From the NCBI GenBank assembly GCA_900548125.1, contig URJN01000133.1, positions 1-6,292 of the forward strand: a stretch of 6,292 bases of DNA, read 5' to 3'. A program made the position numbers and the translations under genes. This document shows positions 1 through 5,074 of the stretch, one piece after another. The stretch's first letter is position 1. Each line of letters begins with the position of its first letter. The notes below the pieces were generated by a model. It was not told the origin of the DNA, did no database searches, and worked only from the letters and a program-made list of their open reading frames with translations. The stretch is from an uncultured Eubacteriales bacterium. Its GTDB lineage: Bacteria; Bacillota; Clostridia; Christensenellales; Aristaeellaceae.

Positions 1-90
1 AGCAGACTCAGCCCGCACTCACTTCTGTCAATGGCTTCAAAACACGGGTGCTTTTTCGCATGGGCGATTTCGCGCAGTTTTCATAGAATG

Positions 91-125
91 AAAAAAGGCA
101 TGTGCCTGCAAAAGACACATGCCTT
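91..125 (-). terminator. Intrinsic terminator of the wall-protein gene
   Basis: Read on the minus strand, a perfect 10-bp stem AAGGCATGTG / CACATGCCTT (116-125 with 95-104) encloses an 11-base loop and runs into a T-tract (positions 96 to 91 read as six T). It begins 17 bases past the stop codon of the minus-strand gene, exactly where its terminator is expected. On the plus strand the hairpin is not followed by a T-run, so it should act in one direction only. Confidence 0.9.
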
Positions 126-141
126 AAAACCCGATGAACAA

Positions 142-3000
142 TCAGTAGTTGGTTCCGTAGAGCTTATTCTGGGTATTCTTGCCCGCGATGCCATCCACAG
201 AGAGTCCATGATCCTTCTGGAAGGCTCTGACCGCATCATACGTCCACTGACCATAGATGCCGTCTGCGGTGCGCGCCTGCTTATAGCCCGCGTTCAGCAG
301 AGCCTGCTGAAGCCGCTTGACCGCGTCGCCCTTGCAGCCCCAATACAGCAGGCGGTAGCCCGTCGTCGCGCTTCCGGCGGAAGAAGACGAACCGGAAGCC
401 GGCTTCGCAGAGGACGAATAGAGAATCTGCTGCGTATAGGGATCGGCCGTGCCGGTTACGGTAATACCGTTGCGGCTCTGGAAATTGCGAACGGCGCGAT
501 AGGTATTGCTGCCATAGTAGCCGTCAATCGAACCGGTCTGATAACCCAGTGTTTTCAGACGGCGCTGAAGCGGTACGACCGCCGCGCGATAGCGGTTGGA
601 ACGGGACAGCGTGACATAGTCGCTCGGCGCCGCGCTTCCGGCAGCCTTTGCAGAAGAAGAATACAGCAGCTGCTGCGTCGCATGATCCGCCTTGCCGGTC
701 ACGCTCAGTCCGTTGACCTCCTGGAACCAGCGAACGGCGCGCTGCGTCGCACTGCCGTAAATGCCGTCTACGCGAATGGTGTAGTAGCCCAAATCCTTCA
801 AACGCTGCTGAAGCGTATAAATCAGTGCCATACCGCGGTCTCCGCGCACCAGCGTCGGATAGGTGTTGCCCTCGCTATAGCTGATTGCGCCGACAGAGAA
901 GAGTGCAGCCTGCGTCAGCTTGCCCGCCATGCCGTCAGAGGAAAGACCATTGGCAGCCTGGAACAGGCGGACAGCCGCCACAACGCTGTCGTTATAGCTG
1001 CGGGTCGCGGAAATCGGATAACCCAGCTCCGCAAGACGCGCCGTCAGATTATAGACCGCTTCACCCCTGCTGCCGCGCTTGAGCAGACCATAATACGGCG
1101 TATTGCCCACGATGACCTGACGGGTAAAGCTGTTGACGTTGCCCGTACCGTAATAAACGGTGAGGGTCATCGCCGTACCCCGTGCATAAGTATGCGGCAG
1201 AGTGAAGCGAATGATGCCGCGGCTGTCAGCGACGAGCGTCTGCGTATAATCGGGGGTCGTCAGCATGACGGTAATGCCCGGGTTTGTCTTTGCGACAACC
1301 GTTGTGCTGGCATTGGTCACGCCATCCACATCCAGAGCCGGCTGTGCGGCGGATGCCGTAACAACGAAATTGCCCGTCACGATGACCTTTGTGGATTCCT
1401 CGCCGACATACTGCGCAACAATCGCCGTATAGACGCCCGCGCCGCGCACAAGCTCAGCGACAAAGTTTCCGTTCGCATCGCTGACCGCGATAACATTCGT
1501 TCCTTCCGGCACAGTCGAAAGCGTAATGCTCTCATTCGGCTTTGCCGTACCCGAAACAGTGAGCTTATTTTCGCCCGGAACGATTTTCGTAATAGCGATT
1601 CCAATCGCCTGCGCCGTCACGGACAGCTTGTCGATGACGACCGGACTGATTCCGGTCTGGCTCGGCGCATAATCAATGGACACGCTGTATTCGCCCGCCG
1701 CCAGATTGGTAAAGCTGACATTGCCAACGCCAGCCGCAATCGCGCGGGTTTCCTTGATGACGCCGCCCTGAAGCAGGGTCACGGCGACATTGAGCGGGCT
1801 CGCGGCGGTCACGCTGACATCTACGCGCCCGACACCCGCAACAGCTGTCGCGGTAATTGCCTGCGCGGAAGCCTTGCTTTCCACCGTGATGCCGGTGATC
1901 GTCTTGCTTCCGGCGGAAGAATCCGTATAGGCGATGACCAGCGTATAGCTGCCCGCCGCCAGCTCGGTAAACACAGCCTGACCGCCATTGACCTTCGCCG
2001 TCTGCGTCTTGCCCTCCGCGTCGATAATCGTGGCGACCATTTCCTTATCCTCGGCGTTGGTGATGGTCACATTCAGGGTCTGTCCGCTGACGGAAGCCGT
2101 CGCTTCAATCTGAGAAGGAGCAGGCGTCGGCGCACCCGCCGCGGTGACATCCGCGCTCGCGTTGTACGCCTGAACGTTAAAGACAGGCGTCGTATAATCG
2201 ACCTTGACCTTGTAATTGCCCGTCGCCAGATTGGTGAAGCTGACGATGCCCGCGCCATGCTGAATCGTGCGGGTCTCCACGCTTCCATCCGGCTTAGTGA
2301 GCGTAACGGTCAGCTCCAGATCACTGCCGCCGTAAACATCTACATCCAGCTTGCCTTCGCCCGGATACAGCGCGGCCGTAAACTGATTCGCCGTCGGCTG
2401 AGGGGTCGGCTGCTGAGTCGGTTCAGGCGTCACAATCTCTACAGGCGGCTTCTCCGTCGGTTGAGGCGTTTCTACCTCCACAGGCGGCTTCTCCGTCGGC
2501 TGAGGCGTTTCTACCTCCACAGGCGGCTTCTCCGTCGGCTGAGGCGTTTCTACCTCCACAGGCGGCTTCTCCGTGCTTTCCGGCGCGGCAACGTTCAGGT
2601 TCTCGACAAACGCCGCACCCTTTCCGGTGTAGTTTCCGCTTGCCTCGTCATAATACTGAACGTCCGCGGCATATGTACCGGCAGAAAGACCGGTAAACTG
2701 GACGCTTCCGCTCCCACCCTCCAGCGTAATCGTCCGGTTGCCCAACTCCGTTTCATCCATGGTGTAAAGCGTGACCTTGACCTTTTTACCTGCTGTACCC
2801 TTGACGCTCAGCGTCAGCGTACCGGCACTTCCGGATGCACCGCTGATCGTCATCTGAGCCAGCTCAGGCTTTGCTTCAGACGGCGTCGCCGCCTGCACCT
2901 GCACGACATCCTCCGCCAGCGCGGCAGGCATCGCCGACGCGCAAAGGATACATACGCAAAGCATCATAGCCAGTCTGCGTTTTATATTTCTGACTTCCAT
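142..3000 (-). CDS. Secreted multi-domain peptidoglycan-binding protein
   Basis: Encodes 952 residues. The N-terminus is a signal peptide: basic NIKRR, a hydrophobic stretch, and a likely signal peptidase I site ALA|ED after residue 29. No lipobox fits. Residues 44-463 hold four beta-sandwich-like modules, each with a motif of the form FTxLxxGxY (at 102, 255, 344, 430). Residues 143-194 are a linker of four 13-residue repeats (TEKPPVEVETPQP type). Residues 466-548 resemble a bacterial Ig-like domain (SGTAKPNES, then DANGNF), and 553-632 look like a related module. Four PG_binding_1-type modules follow at about 638-701, 716-780, 796-861 and 884-948, with DGIYG, AVRxFQ and NGL-like signatures; the first is degenerate. 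No amidase, NlpC/P60, L,D-transpeptidase or sortase signal is visible, so a structural or adhesive wall-bound role is inferred. The start is backed by GGAGGG seven bases upstream. It is monocistronic, with its own terminator. Confidence 0.92.
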   Translation of the reverse strand: MEVRNIKRRLAMMLCVCILCASAMPAALAEDVVQVQAATPSEAKPELAQMTISGASGSAGTLTLSVKGTAGKKVKVTLYTMDETELGNRTITLEGGSGSVQFTGLSAGTYAADVQYYDEASGNYTGKGAAFVENLNVAAPESTEKPPVEVETPQPTEKPPVEVETPQPTEKPPVEVETPQPTEKPPVEIVTPEPTQQPTPQPTANQFTAALYPGEGKLDVDVYGGSDLELTVTLTKPDGSVETRTIQHGAGIVSFTNLATGNYKVKVDYTTPVFNVQAYNASADVTAAGAPTPAPSQIEATASVSGQTLNVTITNAEDKEMVATIIDAEGKTQTAKVNGGQAVFTELAAGSYTLVIAYTDSSAGSKTITGITVESKASAQAITATAVAGVGRVDVSVTAASPLNVAVTLLQGGVIKETRAIAAGVGNVSFTNLAAGEYSVSIDYAPSQTGISPVVIDKLSVTAQAIGIAITKIVPGENKLTVSGTAKPNESITLSTVPEGTNVIAVSDANGNFVAELVRGAGVYTAIVAQYVGEESTKVIVTGNFVVTASAAQPALDVDGVTNASTTVVAKTNPGITVMLTTPDYTQTLVADSRGIIRFTLPHTYARGTAMTLTVYYGTGNVNSFTRQVIVGNTPYYGLLKRGSRGEAVYNLTARLAELGYPISATRSYNDSVVAAVRLFQAANGLSSDGMAGKLTQAALFSVGAISYSEGNTYPTLVRGDRGMALIYTLQQRLKDLGYYTIRVDGIYGSATQRAVRWFQEVNGLSVTGKADHATQQLLYSSSAKAAGSAAPSDYVTLSRSNRYRAAVVPLQRRLKTLGYQTGSIDGYYGSNTYRAVRNFQSRNGITVTGTADPYTQQILYSSSAKPASGSSSSAGSATTGYRLLYWGCKGDAVKRLQQALLNAGYKQARTADGIYGQWTYDAVRAFQKDHGLSVDGIAGKNTQNKLYGTNY
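157..1089 (-). other. Four PG_binding_1-type modules (C-terminal wall-binding region)
   Basis: The modules lie at 898-1089, 661-855, 418-615 and 157-351, in protein order. Modules two to four keep the family core: DGIYG, DGYYG or DGIYG, then AVRxFQ, then NGLSV, NGITV or HGLSV. Module one has SYNDS in place of the DGxYG turn and may bind poorly. Modules two and three both end in LYSSSAK followed by an Ala/Ser/Gly/Pro-rich spacer, pointing to a duplication of module plus linker. In known proteins these three-helix modules hold secreted proteins in the peptidoglycan. Confidence 0.85.
1612..2871 (-). other. Repeated beta-sandwich modules (FTxLxxGxY type)
   Basis: Residues 44-463 contain four units that each end in a strand-turn-strand pattern: FTGLSAGTY, FTNLATGNY, FTELAAGSY and FTNLAAGEY, followed by alternating hydrophobic residues and an aromatic. 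Units two to four are spaced 89 and 86 residues apart; the first is set off by the Pro-rich linker. The pattern recalls CnaB/SpaA-like or carboxypeptidase-regulatory-like folds used as stalks in surface proteins, but the exact family is not certain from sequence alone. Confidence 0.6.
2419..2574 (-). repeat. 39-bp tandem repeat encoding a Pro/Glu/Thr linker
   Basis: The unit is 39 bp (13 codons), so changes in copy number keep the frame. Units at 2481-2519 and 2520-2558 are identical, and the unit at 2442-2480 differs at one base. A fourth partial copy starts at 2559, and a diverged copy lies at the other end towards 2419. The protein unit is TEKPPVEVETPQP, the last copy reading TEKPPVEIVTPEP. 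It gives an extended, acidic, proline-rich spacer between the first and second beta modules. Near-identity at DNA level implies recent expansion or homogenisation. Confidence 0.95.
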
Positions 3001-3007
3001 CCTGATT

Positions 3008-3013
3008 CCCTCC
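3008..3013 (-). promoter_or_regulatory. Ribosome binding site of the wall-protein gene
   Basis: GGAGGG on the minus strand, seven bases before the ATG at 3000. It fixes the start there, rather than at the Met codons at residues 12 and 13, which would remove the basic n-region of the signal peptide. Confidence 0.85.
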
Positions 3014-3045
3014 GTAAAGAATTTACCCTTTCACTCATTTCATCC

Positions 3046-3076
3046 ATTATACGGCGACCATCTTACCACGTTTCCA
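3046..3076 (-). promoter_or_regulatory. Candidate promoter of the wall-protein gene, ECF-sigma-like
   Basis: On the minus strand GGAAAC (3075-3070) is followed after exactly 16 bases by CGTATAAT (3053-3046). This resembles the SigW-type ECF pattern TGAAAC-N16-CGTA. The same segment holds a perfect TATAAT (3051-3046), but no good -35 box lies at 16-18 bases: the nearest, TTGGAA, would need a spacer of 20. A weaker sigma-A alternative is TTGCAT (3088-3083), 17 bases, TAAGAT (3065-3060). Transcription would start near 3039, giving a leader of about 40 bases before GGAGGG and the ATG. Confidence 0.5.
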
Positions 3077-3167
3077 AGCTTTATGCAACAGATGACGCCT
3101 TCATGCGGCCTTTGCTTACATGACGAACGGACGGGACTGTTTCTTCCCGCCGAATGGAATTTTTTTA

Positions 3168-3196
3168 TTGATTTTGCCTGATTTCCCATGTATCAT
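3168..3196 (+). promoter_or_regulatory. Sigma-A-like promoter of the three-gene operon
   Basis: TTGATT (3168-3173) and TATCAT (3191-3196) are separated by 17 bases and match the consensus at 4/6 and 5/6 positions. An AT-rich stretch lies just before and within the -35 box. Transcription would start near 3203, giving a leader of roughly 70 bases before the flavin reductase start codon. Confidence 0.6.
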
Positions 3197-3198
3197 GG
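3186..3198 (+). promoter_or_regulatory. Candidate operator: palindrome over the -10 box
   Basis: CCATG-TAT-CATGG is a perfect 5-bp inverted repeat around three bases, with partial extension into flanking TTTC and GAAA. It covers the -10 box of the operon promoter, a typical place for a repressor. It does not follow the usual T-N11-A LysR box, so the regulator could be another protein. Thirteen-base palindromes can occur by chance. Confidence 0.3.
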
Positions 3199-3228
3199 AA
3201 AAAAAAGAAGGCGACTGTGCGCCGCCTT
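3199..3228 (-). terminator. Minus-strand terminator-like hairpin in the operon leader
   Basis: Read on the minus strand, AAGGCG (3228-3223), a nine-base loop and CGCCTT (3213-3208) form a stem followed by one C and eight T (3206-3199). This has the shape of an intrinsic terminator. No minus-strand gene lies to its right in this window, so it may block antisense transcription from the operon into the wall-protein promoter. The same hairpin forms in the plus-strand leader RNA. Confidence 0.5.
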
Positions 3229-3257
3229 TGCTTCCGCGCTTTTTTCCAACCATTTCC

Positions 3258-3264
3258 AAGGAGG
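3258..3264 (+). promoter_or_regulatory. Ribosome binding site that sets the flavin reductase start
   Basis: A full AAGGAGG lies seven bases before the ATG at 3272. It decides against the in-frame ATG at 3188, which would add 28 residues not expected in the family, lies over the promoter -10 region and has no such site. Nearby CCGCCTT (3222-3228) and TTTCC (3253-3257) could pair with it in the RNA. Confidence 0.9.
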
Positions 3265-3271
3265 AAAACCC

Positions 3272-3925
3272 ATGCCGAATGCTTTCCGCGCCATCGGCGC
3301 GACAACCTTTCTTTCGCCTGTTCCCGCCGTCATGCTCTCCTGCCGCGGCACAGAGCCGGGCTTTGACCGAAACAACCTGATCACGGTCGCTTGGGCGGGC
3401 ATCGTCAACAGCAATCCGCCGATGGTCAGCGTATCTCTCCGTCCGTCGCGCCACTCGTATACGCAAATCATGCAGTCCGGCGTATTCTGCCTGAACCTCA
3501 TCAATCAGCCGCTCTGCCGTGCGGCGGATTTCTGCGGCGTAAAGAGCGGTCGGGATGTCGATAAATTCGCCGAAATGGGGCTGCATGTCCGCGAGGTTCC
3601 GGATTTCGACGCACCCGCGCTGGATGAGGCTCCCGCATTCCTCTGCTGTCGGGTCAAGCAGCGCATTCCGCTCGGCTCGCATGACCTGTTTCTCTGCGCT
3701 GTCGAGCAGGTATACGTCAGCGATGCGCTCTTTGACGAGAACGGCAGTCTGCACATGGGCAAAGCTCATCTGGTTTCCTATGCGCACGGAGAGTACTTCC
3801 CCCTGCGAGACCGTCCGGAGGGCTTCTTTGGCTATTCCGTTGCGCGGGAGGACGTCCTTCGCCGCAGACTGGGCGAACCCCGAACAGCCAAACGCCGTCC
3901 GGCGAAGGGAGGCAGGCGCAAATGA
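3272..3925 (+). CDS. Flavin reductase-family FMN-binding protein
   Basis: Encodes 217 residues with the split-barrel flavin-binding fold of the flavin reductase-like family (PF01613-type). Residues 35-63 (NLITVAWAGIVNSNPPMVSV onward, ending in RHSY) are the typical FMN-contacting stretch. GVFCLNL (70-76), DFCGVKSGRDVDKF (86-99) and GSHDLFLCAVEQVYV (135-149) also match the family layout. Members are cytoplasmic, bind FMN and use NAD(P)H to reduce flavin or a bound substrate; the electron acceptor here is unknown. It is the first gene of the operon, and its stop codon overlaps the aminotransferase start as ATGA. The last 20 or so residues are unusually basic (RRRLGEPRTAKRRPAKGGRRK region) and lie beyond the conserved fold. 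Part of that DNA also carries the next gene's ribosome binding site AAGGGAGG (3905-3912), so the tail may be partly a by-product of the overlap. The family call is firm; the reaction is not. Confidence 0.88.
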   Translation: MPNAFRAIGATTFLSPVPAVMLSCRGTEPGFDRNNLITVAWAGIVNSNPPMVSVSLRPSRHSYTQIMQSGVFCLNLINQPLCRAADFCGVKSGRDVDKFAEMGLHVREVPDFDAPALDEAPAFLCCRVKQRIPLGSHDLFLCAVEQVYVSDALFDENGSLHMGKAHLVSYAHGEYFPLRDRPEGFFGYSVAREDVLRRRLGEPRTAKRRPAKGGRRK

Positions 3926-5058
3926 CCCTGCCCCTGAATCGGCGGCTCACCGACAACCCGCCCAGCGGCATACGCCGCATCGGTCAGCTTGCCGCCCGGA
4001 TTCCCGACTGTATCGCGCTGACCATCGGCGAACCGGATTTCAACGCGCCGATTGCCGTGCGCCAGCGCATCGCCGAATCCATACTCGGCGGCGAAACGCA
4101 TTATCCGCCCAACGCAGGCTATCCCGAACTGCGCCGTGAAATCGCCGCGCATATCAACGCCCGTTTCAGAAGTGCTTACGCGCCGGAGGAAACTCTCGTA
4201 ACCGTCGGCTCCACGCAGGCACTGATGAGCGGACTGATGGCGATTCTCAACCCCGGCGACGAGGTCGTTGTTCCCGTTCCGGCATTCGGGCTGTATAAGC
4301 CGCAAATCGAGATGGCGGGCGGCGTCTATGTTCCGCTCAGCACGGAGGAGGACGGCTTTCAAATCACATCCGAACGCCTGAACGTCGTGCTGACAGAAAG
4401 GACACGCGCCATCCTCTTCGCCTCGCCCAATAACCCCAACGGCGTCGTATTGAATGAGAATTCTCTTCGCGTGCTGAAGGACGCCGCACTCAGCCACAAC
4501 CTCTATCTCATCGCCGACAGCGTATACGACCGGCTCGTCTACGACGCGCCCGCGCCGACGCTCGTCGGGGACAGCAGCCTGCGCGATCGGTTGATTTATG
4601 TCAGCGCGCTTTCCAAATCCTACGCCATGACCGGCGTCCGCGTCGGCTATGCCGCGGCAGATCGGCGTGTCATGGAGCAGATGCTCAAGGCGCACAGCTT
4701 TCTGGTCGTTTCTGTTCCGGGCTGTATTCAGCGCGGATGCGAGGGCATCTTTGCGGAAGATATTTCTCCCATGCTCTCTGCCTATAAGCGGCGCAGAGAT
4801 GACGTCTACGCGCGCCTAAAAGCGATGGGCATGGACGTTAGGCTGCCTGACGGTGCGTTTTATATCTATCCCTCCGTCGCCCAATACGGCATGGACGCCG
4901 ACACCTTCTGCGAACGGCTGATGCGCGAAGGCAAACTGGCACTCATTCCGTCCTCCTGCTTCGGCGGAAAAGACCATGTGCGCATCTCCTACTGCTATGA
5001 CGACAACACGCTCAGGGAAGGCATGGACAGGCTGGAACGTTTCATCTGCACGCTGTAA
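3922..5058 (+). CDS. PLP-dependent aminotransferase, class I/II (PatA/AspAT-like)
   Basis: Encodes 378 residues, a normal length for fold-type I aminotransferases. Visible landmarks in order: SGIRRI (15-20) and GEPDF (36-40) near the N-terminus, YPPNAGYPELR (61-71), GSTQA (96-100), NPNG with the cofactor-contacting Asn171, Asp199 (IADS) expected to pair with the pyridine nitrogen, Tyr202, the Schiff-base Lys232 in SALSKSYAMTGVRVGY, GAFYIYP (311-317) and Arg354 in HVRISY for the substrate carboxylate. The layout resembles the gamma subgroup of aspartate aminotransferases and B. subtilis PatA. It should move an amino group between an amino acid and a 2-oxo acid in the cytoplasm; the amino acid used cannot be told. 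At 343-348 it reads PSSCFG where relatives usually have PGxxFG. The start follows AAGGGAGG by nine bases and overlaps the upstream stop as ATGA, suggesting translational coupling. Confidence 0.92.
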   Translation: MTLPLNRRLTDNPPSGIRRIGQLAARIPDCIALTIGEPDFNAPIAVRQRIAESILGGETHYPPNAGYPELRREIAAHINARFRSAYAPEETLVTVGSTQALMSGLMAILNPGDEVVVPVPAFGLYKPQIEMAGGVYVPLSTEEDGFQITSERLNVVLTERTRAILFASPNNPNGVVLNENSLRVLKDAALSHNLYLIADSVYDRLVYDAPAPTLVGDSSLRDRLIYVSALSKSYAMTGVRVGYAAADRRVMEQMLKAHSFLVVSVPGCIQRGCEGIFAEDISPMLSAYKRRRDDVYARLKAMGMDVRLPDGAFYIYPSVAQYGMDADTFCERLMREGKLALIPSSCFGGKDHVRISYCYDDNTLREGMDRLERFICTL

Positions 5059-5060
5059 GC

Positions 5061-5066
5061 GAGGAG
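5061..5066 (+). promoter_or_regulatory. Ribosome binding site that sets the LysR start
   Basis: GAGGAG lies eight bases before the ATG at 5075. It selects this start over the in-frame ATG at 4976, which would overlap the aminotransferase by over 80 bases and add 33 residues ahead of the canonical LysR N-terminus. Confidence 0.85.
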
Positions 5067-5074
5067 TTTTCGCC

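Noticed and set aside
11..20. Signal peptide of the wall protein as a lipoprotein signal (Cys at residues 15, 17, 20)
   Set aside because: No Cys has the required small residue before it with Leu/Val/Ile at -3; the ALA|ED site fits signal peptidase I. Coordinates here are residue numbers.
26..31. Perfect TTGACA on the minus strand near the left edge
   Set aside because: No -10-like hexamer lies at 16-18 bases before the window ends (the candidates read GAGTCT, AGTCTG, GTCTGC).
15..56. Plus-strand terminator for a gene left of the window (GCACTC/GGGTGC followed by five T)
   Set aside because: The stem is only six pairs with a wobble, and the loop is about 25 bases; no plus-strand gene end can be seen to the left.
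41..88. Fifteen-codon minus-strand open frame starting near position 86
   Set aside because: No ribosome binding site precedes it, and it sits directly after the terminator T-run.
31..3123. Plus-strand open frame of 1030 codons
   Set aside because: It is exactly in register and antisense to a gene with a signal peptide, known modules, ribosome binding site and terminator. Its translation is low-complexity and Arg-rich, no ribosome binding site precedes its ATG, and avoidance of three codons in the real gene explains its length.
3116..3787. Minus-strand open frame of 223 codons across the intergenic region and flavin reductase gene
   Set aside because: It runs antisense to a gene with clear family motifs and a strong ribosome binding site, has no recognisable domain, and would cross both promoter candidates.
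3832..4695. Minus-strand open frame of 287 codons opposite the aminotransferase
   Set aside because: The plus strand shows all catalytic landmarks of an aminotransferase; the antisense translation shows no domain and has no supporting signals.
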